Assembly (NCBI GenBank): GCA_963978895.1
Contig: OZ022238.1
Span: 44,806,777-44,870,776 of the forward strand
Source: Erpobdella octoculata
Lineage: Eukaryota > Annelida > Clitellata > Hirudinida > Erpobdellidae
Reading direction: 5' to 3'
DNA: 64,000 nucleotides
The notes under the pieces are model-generated. The model saw only the letters and a list, made by a program, of their open reading frames with translations. It was not told the origin of the DNA and searched no databases. This document shows, one piece after another, positions 34,808-47,072 of the stretch (position 1 is its first letter; every line of letters starts with the position of its first letter). The translations under genes and the position numbers were made by a program.

Positions 34808-35616
34808 CCGGAGGGCCGCTAAATATCTTAATTAAGAAATAACGGACCCACCGGAGAAGCCGATGGTTCTCTGTTCTAAACACTCTCTCGTACAACAGGT
34901 ACAAAAAAAACAAAATATAACAAAATATTTTCTAAATAATACAATACAAAACCAAAATCAGTACGGAAGGTACTGTAAAAACTAAAAATCTAAGGATACT
35001 ACCTTATCAAGCAAAATACTCCAAAACAACTTCAAGGGTTTCAAACCCAGATGACCGCTTCAAAACGTTGGCCCTCCGAACGAACCTCTCAAAAACTTAA
35101 GAGGAAACTGAAGGGACACGGCCTACACTCTTGCTCAAGACTTTAACTTTCTGAAACTTCTTCTTTACAAAAGCTGAGAGGAAGAGTGACGAGTCAGAGA
35201 AGTCGAACGTGGAGTGGAAGAAGGCAGAAGTGAAGGTGGAAGTGGCTGGGACGCTGGAGTTGAAGGTGAAGAGTTTTGGGTGCTGTCTTTGTCTGTTGAG
35301 GAAGACGGAACTTCCTTCTGAAGAAGGCAGAACCTTCTGGAAAACAGAACTTCCAACTGCAACAAGTAATTCGAGAAAACAGAATTTCTCGAATGTAGCA
35401 AGTAGAAGTTAAAACTTCAGCAGTAGTTCGTTTCCGAAACGAGAGAAACGTGTCAAATAACTTTAAATTATCGAATAAACGAAAATTTAAACAGAATTTC
35501 GATAAAAAAAGAAATAACTTTCGCTAAGGTCGAAACGTGAGCGAAGTCACGTAGGCAATAAAGGAGCGGCAGCAAATACATCCGTACTTTACGAGCGACA
35601 GGCGAAGACTCCCATA
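34808..35616 (-). other. Presumed 5' region of the non-LTR element
   Basis: Moderate GC, unrelated to the surrounding duplication and ending exactly where copy 2 homology begins (ATAATTGTGAGCACG at 35613). A Ser/Pro-rich open frame at 35401-35165 (minus) may be chance coding within the untranslated leader. Confidence 0.5.
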
Positions 35617-35817
35617 ATTGTGAGCACGTAAAACATGATTTTTATGCAAAATTTTTATTATTTTATGGTAATTTATTGAAGCGCGTGACAAGCATAGTAT
35701 TTCCTCGAGTGGTACAAAACTTAGTTTTGTCACTAAGTAAGTAATAATCATAACGTACTTCAAGAAGTATATAAATAGGTCTATGTAATGTTTATACATG
35801 GCTAATTACTAAATATA

Positions 35818-37005
35818 CAGTGTTGGGTAGGATTTGAAATCAAATGATTTCAAATCACGATTTCAAATCAAAATATTGATTTTTGATTTGATATCATTTT
35901 GCAAAGTTTAATTATGATTTTGATTTGAAATCATTTTTTGACGATTTTCGATTTTATTTTAATATTCGAAAATCAAAATCATAAAATATTTTTTCTATGC
36001 TACTATTTCTATGCCAAGCCAACAATCGCTTTGAGCGGTAACTTATACAAATAGTTTTTAACAACATGGCAGATAGTATAGATTGCGATTTGAATTGCAT
36101 AAGAATGTGTAATTTGCCTTCGTTACTTGATGGTAATTTTTTTAAATAACTAGCAGGAAAGGTGACAGAGTGGTAGCTATGTGTGTTAATTGCGCTAAGT
36201 CAATTTCAGGATCAAAATTTTCTTCGTCATTTGAATGTAACGTGCTATAATTATACTATAATAGATACGGTAAAACCGTACTTTCCTACCGGACAATTAT
36301 TAAATCAAATACGTTGCTATCTTAATATGCCGAAAACTCAAATGCAGTTGAATTTTGTTGATTTTAATATTTATAGGATGAGCCTCATATCTGTGTCAGC
36401 TACTGCTGATGGACTCAAAAGTCAAAGCATGGAACGAATTGATAATGACTACGGCTACTATGATGACCAGTGTTCTTCACAGACCATCGGTACCTCTAAC
36501 AATGTCTACAACATTAAGATAAAAATGATGAACTATTTATCGGATGTTGACAGCACTTTTGCCATTTTTAGTTCATATGAATTGATTAAGAAAGTGTTCA
36601 TACGATATAATACAACACTGCCTTCGTCAGCTTCTGTCGAAAGACTGTTCAGTTCCGCCGGTTTAATTGAAACTCACAGAAGAAATAGTTTGACTGATTC
36701 AATATTTGAGAAATTGTTGCTTTTGAAGATGAATAAACTTTAGTCACATTTCATTGTTTAAGTGATTTTAGATCAAATTGTGTTAAGACATAATGTTATA
36801 GACAAAATAATTATGTTACATTAAACCATACCGTGTAATAATAATTTTTAAAAAAATTTTTGATTTGATGTTTTGAAATCATTTTTAAAAGTGATTTTGA
36901 TTTGAAATCATTTTGTAATTAATGATTTTGATTTGAAATCATATTTTTCTTGACGATTTTGATTTTGATTTCAAATCATTTCAAAAATGATTTTACCCAA
37001 CACTG
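35818..37005 (+). mobile_element. hAT element with perfect 8-bp TSD
   Basis: TIRs CAGTGTTGGGTA at both ends, followed by ATTTGAAATCA-rich subterminal repeats. Target duplication TAAATATA at 35810-35817 and 37006-37013; the homologous empty site at 22330-22337 has one TAAATATA. The interior has a degenerate BED-finger start (VVAMCVNCAKS, about 36170-36200) and an open frame (36183-36743) whose end is a hAT dimerisation domain (LPSSASVERLFSSAG). The catalytic core is deleted. Confidence 0.95.
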
Positions 37006-37329
37006 TAAATATAAACTATAAATTAACCTGTAATTTTCAGAAAATAAAATGACTGAGCTGGCTTAGCGTCAGACTTTAATTTGAAGTGGTAACGAAAATC
37101 GGACGTCGAATTTTTCTTCGTGTTTTAAATACCAGCACCACCAACTTTATTGGCTTTCTGTAAACAGATAGCGTAGAGAATCATGAAAAATTTTAAATAA
37201 AGCTAATAAATCAAATGAGAAAAAATGGTTTTTCAAGCGAAGTCTGTCTACGTTATAATAATTACTTGCGGATATGAATGAGTCTGCTAAATAAATAATA
37301 CTCAGATGAATCAGCTTGTGTTATACTGG

Positions 37330-37357
37330 TATATATAAGTGAGCAACGACCTGAAAT
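37330..37357 (+). promoter_or_regulatory. Core promoter of gene C
   Basis: TATATATAAGTGAGCAACGACCTG, identical to the gene A promoter; about 100 bp before the ATG. Confidence 0.6.
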
Positions 37358-37431
37358 TCTTTTAATCAACAATATTGTTACGATTACTGTCTGCCGTAAT
37401 CAATTCATTATAATTTTTTATAAATATAAAA

Positions 37432-40400
37432 ATGTTCATTTATACAAATTTAGCTATTCTGACGATAATTGTTATTTCTGCTGGAAGAGATGGTGAATTA
37501 ATATTTTTCAATAATAATTAATTTCAAAATTTTTTATAGACTGTAAAGTTACAAAACAGTTTTAGCTCAAGACATTGCAGTCAAGAAGATACACATCACT
37601 GGTAAAATCATATACATTTTTTATTAATTTTATTTTTAAACAATAAAAATAAATTTTAAACTGTTTACATAAAACATTTTAAACTGCTTACATAAAACAT
37701 TTTAAACAGTTTACATAAAACATTTTAAACTGTTTACATAAAACATTTTAAACTGTTTATATAAAACATTTTAAACTGTTTACATAAAACATTTTAAACT
37801 GTTTACATAAAACATTTTAAACTGTTTACATAAAACATTTTAAACTGTTTACATAAAACATATTATTGTTACTTTGATTGAAGCTATTTATTAATTTAAT
37901 TTAAAAACAAATTTAAAAAGCTGATTGCAATAAAGTCAATTGGGACAAGCACATTAGACATTTGTGCTTGATGCAAACGGTTGTGACTGCAGAGGACAGC
38001 AACTTCCCAGAATTTAGCAACATTACTTTTCTTCAAAACATTCAAAAGTTACTCACGTGAGTTGTTTTAAATTATTGGATGTGGTTTTATTGCAACAATA
38101 ATTAAACAAAAACAGTTTGAATTTTAAAAAAGGGCGAAATTTCGCAAAAAAGGTGAATGAACGTGGGAAGCTATCATAAGTTTTTAAATAACTTTATTCA
38201 ATTTCATCTGTCTGTGGGCCACAAAACCAATTAAATAAAATGCCAATTAATTGTTTTAGATAGGTGAGGTGCTTTTGGGTTAAAATCCATGCGGAACCGC
38301 TTTTTTTAAATTCCTTATGCAGTAGAACCTCACTTATGCGACTTTTCCATTGCCACGTAAAATCGGTCACATAAGAGGGAGTGTCGCATAAGGGAAAAAG
38401 TCGCATTTTCTTCAGAAATACATATAAAGACAACAAAGAGTAATCAGTAGTTAATTTTTTTTAAATCAATTAACAGTCGTATAAAAGAGTTATTATATAA
38501 AATAGTTAAAGATTGTTTATTATTTTAAAATAAGGTATTTAATTTTACATTACATAACTCCGACGACGCTTTAATGAAATGGCTAACTAACGTTGTCGTG
38601 CTTACAAGAATACCTACTTTAAAAGTTTATTAACATATACTCGCCGCTATCCCATCGTCAGAGAATGTCATCCTTATCTCTGATTACATTGATTTAATTA
38701 CACGCCAATTGCTACTGCTATGCTTATTGAAGTTTCTCCCTTTTAATTCCTCTCTATAACATCAACAGGTTCTGTTAGAGTCAAAACATTTTGTTTATTA
38801 GACATTGTTTAATAATGAAAATCTATAATCACTAATTTAACTAAAATAAAATCCCAGAACAATAACATGAATTAAAAAAGACTGCAGAATACATGGACTT
38901 AAGTAGAATAGCACGATTAATCAAAATTTACAGTTAATCAATATCGTGGTATGTAAAATACGTACAGTAAAAGTCCTCTAAATTGGATACCTAGAAAGCG
39001 GACGTTCAAGCCCTATGGACAATATTGCCCGGCACTGAACCATTTTAATCTTTTATTGGTTACTGAAAAGTAGACAGTTTAAAGGAACGAGAAAATTAAC
39101 AAAACCCCACTGGCTTGTATCACATTAAAATGCAATTTTAAGTGCTTCAATCTATGGAAACCTACATAGTAACTACTGGAATAAAAACCAAACTATAGGC
39201 CTTTCATCTGAAGGCCTACATTTTCAAGTGCTAGCTGTACTTGTATTGGTATATTTTTCATTGGAATTTTAAGCGCTTTAAAAAATTTTTTAAGTTAATT
39301 TCGTTTTTAGATGAGTGATCATTGGGCAAAAATATTTTTTATAAAATAATATTAATTTAAATTTAGAAAAAAAGATTTTGATGGAACATGTTTCGACCCA
39401 GGCCTTCCGTTAAGCTCTGTTATTTCCCAGACTCGTAGTGACAGAACCACAATAGAATTAATTTCTAGAAGTTAGTTTAACTTTTAAAATTTATTACTAA
39501 AAGCGAATCATAACCACATTAAAAAGTTAATAGTATGACCATTCAGCTCAATTGCTGAGTTTATTAAATATAGCATATTTAGCCAATTTAGCAGCTAATT
39601 TGATTTTTCAGGCAATTCAGATCCTTGGTTCTGTTCTGAGACGACACTTTACCTACTCGATGTTAACTTTGGAAATTCATCTCGAGGATGCGTCTTAACT
39701 CCTGATGTGCCAAGCAGTCAGTGCAGGTACTAGAGTATAGGATAATGGCTTTGACGGTTATTTTTGCCGTTATTTTACTCTGAAATGTGTTTTTATCATT
39801 TTTAGTTAATCGTTCTCTCAAGTTAGATTTTTTATAACAATTGTATTGTGGTGAACTCTTTTCTGTTCATTATTATATTAAGAACAAAAACAATGGGACA
39901 ACTCGGGTGATGAAGTTATAGGTCTTTGAAAGTTGTCGTTGCTGTTGTCAATAGTAAATTGTCAAGAAGAGCGGCTTCATCTTTATTTAAAAATTCAAGC
40001 AAAACACAACCGCATAAAAACATCGAGACAAAAAAATGTTTCTTTATCATAAAATGTAAAAAACAAAATTTTTAAACTTCCTATTGTGACTGTAATTAAT
40101 CAATTTAGTTTGGCTTTAGTAGTAAAGTTGGAATGTATATTAGAGCTTATCTTGAAAATCAAACTTAATTCTTGTGATAAAAATAATTAGGAAAAAGGTC
40201 TGAAGATACTTAGTTATATGTGGTGACAGTTTAAGTCATCCTATTTGTAGTCTCTTGAAACATTTCAACGTAATGTCTCATTTCATAAATTATCTATCTA
40301 GCAGCAGAGAGCGAGAAGAAGCAGGAAAGCAAGCGGGGAAGGAAACGGGCGCGCGAGAGAGAAAAAACATAGAGACCCTCTGAAAACCCTAGATAACACT

Positions 40401-43400
40401 GGGTAACCCCACTAGTATATAGTGGTGTGCTGTTTATTTCAACCTTCAATCTCCAGAGTTTTAATAAATTATTTTGCTTATATTCCTCATAGTTTTTTAT
40501 GAGTTTTTTTTATATCTAGGAATACAGCAAATAATTCGCAAATTTATTAAATTATTATTTTGGGGCACAAAATCAAAAATTGTAATTTAAAGTTTATTAA
40601 AGTTTATATCTTTTTAGCAAAGATACAGTTAATCTAAGAATCGAACTTCGTCTCACATTAAACATGGGTCCTAATGGTTCCTTCGATATCCAATTACAGG
40701 AGAAAATTCTGTTTAAGGAAATTCCTAGTGCTGCGCTTCAAAAGTGTGAAAACTTTCCAAGTCAGTTTACATTGTCAAGTTTTTTTTTTCAAATATTTAA
40801 TAAACAATTAAAACCCCGTTGTTTAAATAAACCTTTAATATATTTTTATTAAGCGGCTTAATAGGTACTAGGTTTAATGCTGTATCTTCGGGGGGGGGGG
40901 TTCATTACTTACTGAATTTGTAAACGCATACCGGTGGTTTTGTTGTTATAATAGTTTATAGTCCTTCACATCAGGTGTTCTAAGGCTCAAATAGTAATAT
41001 GATAGAAATATCAAAGTAATTCCTTTCGTGGATCAAAATTTGATCTTTTTTCTGTCCCTCCTCCTTTATCCGGGCATGGGAATGAACCGCCAAAACGAGG
41101 CGGAGTTGAAAGTATCGGTGACAGTTAACTCGACACTTATATATTGTTACTAGCAGTGCCCGTAGCGGCTTCGCTCGCATGAAATTAGAGAGTTTGAACC
41201 GTGCATCCATAGTAGAGATCATTTTTTTAAGTCTCGGCTCGGCCCGTCGACAAATTAGCCCAGCCCGTTTTAAAAACTCAAACTCCTGGCCCGGCACAGC
41301 CCGTCTGAATTAGGCCCGGCCCATTTTTACAGGCCTAGAAGTTCTATATATTTGATGAAAAACTTCGGCCCGTCCCACCTTGACCTCAGGTTTGGCCCGG
41401 CCAAACTGAAGACCCTAAAATCACTAAAATATCTATATACTTGGTGAAAAACCTCGGCCCGTCCCACTTTGATTTAAAGTTTCGCCTGGCCTGTGTGAAG
41501 ACTCTAAAATAACGGCTTGGCCCGGCCGACGATAAACTGGACTTAGCTACTTTTAACAGGCAAAAAACTTCAAAATACTAATTTTTACATTTGTAGCACT
41601 TACAGTTTTTGAGTAGCAGTTATTTTGAAATCAAATAACCCTTATTTCCACCCCACATTTGAGGTCCTGGAAACCAAATTTTCAAAAAATGCTCAAACAC
41701 GTATTTCATTATTTTTGGAGTAGAAACTAAATACTAATTTTTACTTCTGTAGCATTAACAGTTTTTGAATAGCAGCTACTTTAAAAACCAAATAACCCAA
41801 AAAATGATGAAACACGTATATCTTTTTTTTTGAGTAGGTACTATGTATTAATTTTTACATCTGTGGCAATTACAGTTGTTGAGTAGCAGATACTTTAAAA
41901 ACCAAATAACCCTATTTTCCACCCCACATTTGAAGTCCTGGAAACCAAATTTTTAAAAAATTGTGAAGCCCGTATATCATTATTTTTAGAGTAGAAACTA
42001 AATACTAATTTGTACTTTTGTGGCATTAACAGTTTTTGAGTAGAAGCTACTTTAAAAACCAAATAACCCAATTTTCCAACCCACATTTGAGGTCCGGGAA
42101 ACCAAATTTGTAAAAAATGGTGAAACACGTATATCTTTATTTTTAGAAAAGAAACTAAATAATAATTTTTTCATCTGTGGTATTTACTGTTTTTGAGTAG
42201 CAGTTACTATAAAAGACAATTAGCCCTATTTTCCACCCCACATTTGAAGTCCTGGAAACCAAATTTTCAAAAAACGCTAAAACACGTATTTCATTATTTT
42301 TGGAGTAGAAACTAAATACTAATTTTTACTCCTGTAGCATTAACAGTTTTTGAGTAGAAGCTACTTTAAAAACCAAATAACCCAATTTTCCAACCCACAT
42401 TTGAGGTCCGGGAAACCGAATTTTCAAAAAATGGTGAAACACGTATCTTTTTATTTTTTAAAAAGAATCTATGTACCAAATTTCAAAATCTCCTCATTTT
42501 TGGTTTTCGAGATATACATTGTTTTAGAAAAAAGTTTGTTTTCCAGTTTTTTCCCCTCAGGAGCAAAATTTTCAAAAATCCTTTCTTAGCGGATGTTTAC
42601 GCTATAAAAGTAGTATAAGTTCCAAATTTCACGTTCCTAGGATGAGGCGTTTGAGCTCGGCGTTGATTATCAGTCAGTCATCTGTCAGTCAGTCAGTCAG
42701 TCAGTCAGTCAGTCAGTCAGTCAGTCAGTCAGTCAGTCAGTCAGGACATGTTCTTTTATATATATAGATTAACACTTATATTGTTGCTTATATATACATT
42801 TTTTGACTTAATTATTTTTTATAGGTTTTAATAGCACTGAATACGCCATTTCTCTGATTGGTTCAGAATGCGAAAGTCAGTTTATTTTATTCTTGTTTTT
42901 ATTTACTTTTGAAATTTTGTGTTTTAACCAATTAATTTTAATAAATTTTGTTTAACTGCTTTATTTTTAAATTAACAGCTGCTTTGGAGTTCAGCACACC
43001 AAGTAAGTTAATTAAACAAGTCATGTCAAAGAATTGTAATTGAACACTTTAATCAAACTTTGAATGCAACGTTATTGCAGAAAAATGTCAAGAGTCTGAT
43101 TGGAACTATTATGTGTGGAATAAATGCTCCAAATATTCAATGCATCCACACGACAGCACCTTCCCAAGATATTACTGGATTTTTCAGAATCAATCTGAAT
43201 TCTGCGAGTTAGTTATTATTATAGATTATTTTGAATCTTTTTCAAATTTCTACTATTAACTTTACCGCCGGCGTTGCTTGCTTGTTTGCAAACCTTAAAA
43301 GTAAAAATTAACTAACTTGAGGTAATCCAATGGAGCTCATCATGACAATGCATTCTATTAAAGTTTGAAAACTTTCTTTAAAAAATCAATTTTTAATTTT

Positions 43401-44534
43401 GATAAATTAATTTTCTATCTTTTGAACAATGACAGATCAAACTTAATTGTATAAATATTTACGTTTATAAAATTAAAATAATGTTTTAAAAGAAAATTTT
43501 TTATTCAACGAATAGCCTGCAAATCCTAAAATCCTGATTTGTGAAAAAAATTCTCGTTTTTTACCAATTGCTTGTTTTCTTATAAAAAAACAATTGTTTA
43601 AACAGAAAAATATGGCCAGGGGTTGAAAATTGTGTGAATGGGAATGGTTTGTGTAAGATGTATCCCGGATGGACATATGATTACTATACGAGTCTCGTTA
43701 AGTCATATTCTTCTGTATGTGATGCTAATCAGGGTTTGTTATAATTAATTATTTTACTAACTCAATTGATATAAATATTATTTTTAATATTATTTTTATT
43801 GCAGATTATCTCTCACCTCATATTTGTTTGAAAAGCATACTTGACGTTTCTTCGGCAAAAAAATCTTATTTTTCAGATCTCAAAAACTGTTTTATGGAAG
43901 CTTCTAGTGGCAATCAAACCAATCTTTGCTCGTCAGTTTGTTATTACCTATTTAGTTATTTACAATAGTATAAATGTGTTTTTCTTACAAATTTAGAGTC
44001 TACAACAAACAAATATTGTGCCACGCCCTGATCCAATACAATTACAAACAAACTTGCAACCCTTTTTCAAAAGTTTACAAGTACCATCAGCTTGTTAATA
44101 ATTCAGTACCTGCAGTGCAAACATGTTCTGTCACTACGGGTAATTAAAAATTTGGTTTCTAATTGTGGAGATCATCTACATATTAATATTTTTGTATAAT
44201 TATAAAGTTAAATATATTATTTTTTGCAGTTAATCCTTGTAAATCAGGGTTAAAAGCTGCTTCAGTTCTTTGCTCCGGTTAGAAAAGATTTTTTTGCTTT
44301 AATGAAAATAATTTTAATCTTTTTTTAAATCAATATTTTATTTTAAAACTTTCATATTGAAATTTAGTTTTAATCTCTTATAATTTTTTTATAAACACAT
44401 TTTAAGTTTAAATTATTGGTCATTTAATTGTTAAATTAATTCCCAATTATTATTTTATAGGTTCTCCAATTGTTGGTTGCCATATTTCAATCAGTCTGCT
44501 GTTATGCCTGCTATTTACAGTTTTCATCTCTTGA
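37432..44534 (+). CDS. GPI-family gene C, close paralogue of A
   Basis: Fourteen exons: 37432-37492, 37560-37601, 37921-38056, 39367-39470, 39612-39726, 40618-40760, 42825-42875, 42979-43002, 43081-43207, 43606-43733, 43805-43931, 43997-44139, 44230-44277, 44461-44534; 440 aa, frame intact. Same architecture as A: signal peptide, two C-x4-W-x7-C modules, hydrophobic tail (ISISLLLCLLFTVFIS) at the stop. One codon is deleted in exon 4 relative to A. Exons 7, 8 and 9 are identical to A, whereas exons 3-6 carry about twenty amino-acid-changing differences and about two silent ones (counted by eye). Intron 6 holds a 1.6-kb Helitron. AATAAA at 44605-44610. Function unknown; predicted cell-surface glycoprotein. 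Confidence 0.88.
37655..37862. repeat. 23-bp minisatellite in gene C intron 2
   Basis: About nine copies of AAACTGTTTACATAAAACATTTT. Gene A has a single copy at the homologous site near 23050. Confidence 0.95.
40305..40415 (+). mobile_element. Helitron 3' tail in gene C intron 5
   Basis: Same relic as 25738-25858, here ending ACTGGGTAACCCCACTAG followed by T, the expected Helitron terminus. Confidence 0.6.
40942..41113 (-). repeat. Family R retroposon copy in gene C intron 6
   Basis: Counterpart of 26383-26548, so inserted before the segmental duplication. Confidence 0.6.
41150..42768 (-). mobile_element. Complete non-autonomous Helitron in gene C intron 6
   Basis: On the minus strand it begins TCTATATATATAAAAG, includes a long (CTGA)n tract and several copies of a ~155-bp unit, and ends GCCGCTACGGGCACTGCTAG (CTRR). 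It lies between A (41149) and T (42769) with no target duplication. Gene A has the intact site GTTATTAACAC at 26591/26592. A GC-rich Pro/Arg-like stretch near the 3' end (about 41150-41540) carries GGCCCG words. No Rep/helicase is encoded. Confidence 0.92.
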
Positions 44535-44660
44535 TATGTTTTTGTTTTTGCACCCAACATTTGGTGGCTTGGTTCTATTATTTTACTAATTTGAACACAA
44601 ATTAAATAAATTAAAAACTTCTATTGGGTTTTACAAGCTCCCATTTGGAAATAGAATAAA

Positions 44661-44960
44661 TGTAACTGGGTTACCTGGTGTTGTCCGCGCTTTTTAGAAG
44701 TTTTCTATTGTTTTTCTCTTGTTTTGTATTTCTCGCTGTCGTTTCCTTCTTCACTTGCTCTTCCGCTCCCGCTCATTTTCCTCTTTTCCGTTCCCGCTTT
44801 TTTTTCCTTTTCTGGTCGCTTTCCCGCTTTTGCTCGCTTTCCCGCTTCCGCTTGCTTTCCCGCTCCCCCTTGCTCTTTCCACTCGCTTTCCTAATCCCGC
44901 TCGCGCTTGCACTCTCGATCCTTTTCCCGCTCCCTTTCTTTTATCTTCTCCCTCCTAATT
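44661..44960 (-). mobile_element. Helitron-derived minisatellite downstream of C
   Basis: Counterpart of 28486-28795; the terminal hairpin is more decayed here (ACCTGGTGTTGTCCGCGC). Confidence 0.55.
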
Positions 44961-45940
44961 ACTTTGTCCATAAGATGTAAAATATATTTGCTAAAAGTTG
45001 CTTCGAAACCTTTAAACTTTGTTACGAAATGTAGCCCCACCAGATAGTTCTGTGAAAAACATTATGTTCGTTATAAACATTTGAATACATACAAAATTCA
45101 GGGCTTAAATGAAATGAATTATAATTATGCTCAGTGAATTTGAACTGAAACAAAAAATTTTATCTGCTATAGTATATCATTTCTTTGATATCAGCAAAGT
45201 AAATTTTAATGGGTTGGTTACTTTATTTGTTAAAAATGAATAAAGTTATGAAAAAACGGTAAATGTTTACGCGTTGGTTCTACTCATGGAATTCTAGATG
45301 TCTATGGTTCTACTATATGTTGTTTGTTTCATGCTTATTGAAAAGCTACAAACTCAAGAACCGCTCAAGCGACTCAGACCATACATAGTTACGTCTTACG
45401 CTTATGTGTAGGTCACGGACTCTATTAATATATATAAGACGTCCATAAATAGTTTATGTATTGTTTATGTATGAGTTACTAGTTGTTAACCTGGCATTGT
45501 CAGGTTACTTATCCTAATACATTTTTCTATAACCTTAAAAAAATGTATATTATGTATTTAGTTTTACCTAATTTCAATTGGCATATCAACATTTCAGATG
45601 TTGATATGCGCCGGCAATAACACTGTACGTTTTCACAGAACGAGTAGCGTAGAGTTGGTTTCAGTCGCTCGGCACGTAAACCAAATTTACCATCCCGGCT
45701 TTAAATATTTTAATTAAAGGTTAAAGACCAGGAACAGAAAAATAAACAAAAAATACTTTTTCCAAGACTAGGAAAATTTTCCAGAAAAAATTGTGAATGA
45801 CCGGTGGCGGGAAAGTTGTGACTTTATTAGAGAAAAAATTACCTACTTTCTCTAAACGCTAAGAAACGTTTTTTAAAAAAAAATGTCAATTAAAATTGAA
45901 GTAAAAGTTGTACCATTAGAGCAGTACTTTGTTGAAGGTT

Positions 45941-46920
45941 TTAATTTTTAAGGTTTTTTAATTATTTTAAATTAATCCGCATTTGCTTATTTTTTTAAAG
46001 TTAGACAAAACATTATTTGTCAATAAACAGGGCCATGTAATCTATTGTAACTTGTGATTGATTATATATTTTTGAATAAAATTGTATAAAACAATTAAAA
46101 AATATTAATGGGTTAGTTTTATTCATGAAATTCCAGATATTCGTGGTTCTACTAGCCGTTGCATGTTTAATGTTTATTGAAAAGTTAATAAACTCAAAAA
46201 CCGCTCAAGCGTGGCAAACCATACATAGTTACGCCTCTATGTGTAGGTCATGGACCTAGCTCTTCACCTAGAAGTCTAACAAATCATTACATTGCGAAAT
46301 TGTAACTAAATACGTAGACTGTTTATGAACTTCTTATTATTATAAATTAAAAAATATAATAAGAATTCCATACATAATGTTTCCTATTTAGTTAAAATTT
46401 TCCAATGTAATGATTTGTTAGACTTCTCGGCCACGAATCACTTATTTAACATTTTCTCACTTATTGGACCATTTACAAAACAACCAGATGCGGTCATTTT
46501 TCAGGCGCTCAAGTACTCAAAACCGTAAAAACAATGTGTTTATAAATAATTATCTCATTAGGACAGCTTTTGAGTAATAGAAATAATGACAATATTTTAC
46601 TGTCGCTATAGTGGCAGATTTCAGTGTAAAGTCTCTGCTGTTTTGTTTTGCGTTCATGGGTTCGTCTTACCGCCAATTAACAAGGGAAACTGTCTTCCTG
46701 TTTTGTGTTGCACTTAAAAAACTCGCACCACCAATTTTTATACGAGATGTTCTATAATTTAATATTGAAAAAATGATTCTTTTATTAGTACAATATTTTT
46801 CTGGTCACTAAATTTTATAAATTTACTCTAATCGTGTTTAGTTATTTTTGTAAATCTGTGTCAAGAGAGCGGAGAATAAAACAAAATTGCATCACAAATA
46901 TAAGCAAAGTTGAACGCAGT
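45941..46920. other. Intergenic between C and D, no gene seen
   Basis: AT-rich. Near 46110-46250 it contains a second, diverged copy of words found at 29160-29290 (GAAGCTACAAACTCAAGAACC-like, then CATACATAGTTACG), i.e. older duplication debris. A foldback MITE lies at 46270-46427. Confidence 0.5.
46270..46427. mobile_element. 158-bp foldback MITE
   Basis: A 25-bp perfect inverted repeat begins AGAAGTCTAACAAATCATTA and ends ...CATTG; imperfect pairing continues inward to near the centre (TTCTTATTATTATA/TATAATAAGAA). The whole element can fold into one long hairpin. No target duplication is obvious. Confidence 0.85.
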
Positions 46921-47025
46921 TAAGTTGATCTAAATTTTCTACGTCGTTATCTCTGTTGCGAATATGAAAATATGAATAAAAATGTTTAATAATATTCAGA
47001 TGAATATGCATGAGCTACTTAGCTG

Positions 47026-47046
47026 TATAAAGGCAACAACCTGCAA
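47026..47046 (+). promoter_or_regulatory. Core promoter of gene D
   Basis: TATAAAGGCAACAACCTG; only 47 bp before the ATG, so the 5' UTR is shorter than in A and C. Confidence 0.6.
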
Positions 47047-47072
47047 TCAACATATTTGTTACAACTGCAAAA

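Larger units (their letters stand above)
35617..45940 (+). repeat. Segmental duplication, copy 2 (contains gene C)
   Basis: Counterpart of 22137-31755; longer because of the hAT and Helitron insertions and a minisatellite expansion in intron 2. Confidence 0.9.

Noticed and set aside
35165..35412. Ser/Pro-rich frame upstream of the LINE ORF1
   Set aside because: It overlaps an opposite-strand frame, lies in the presumed untranslated leader and has no recognisable domain.
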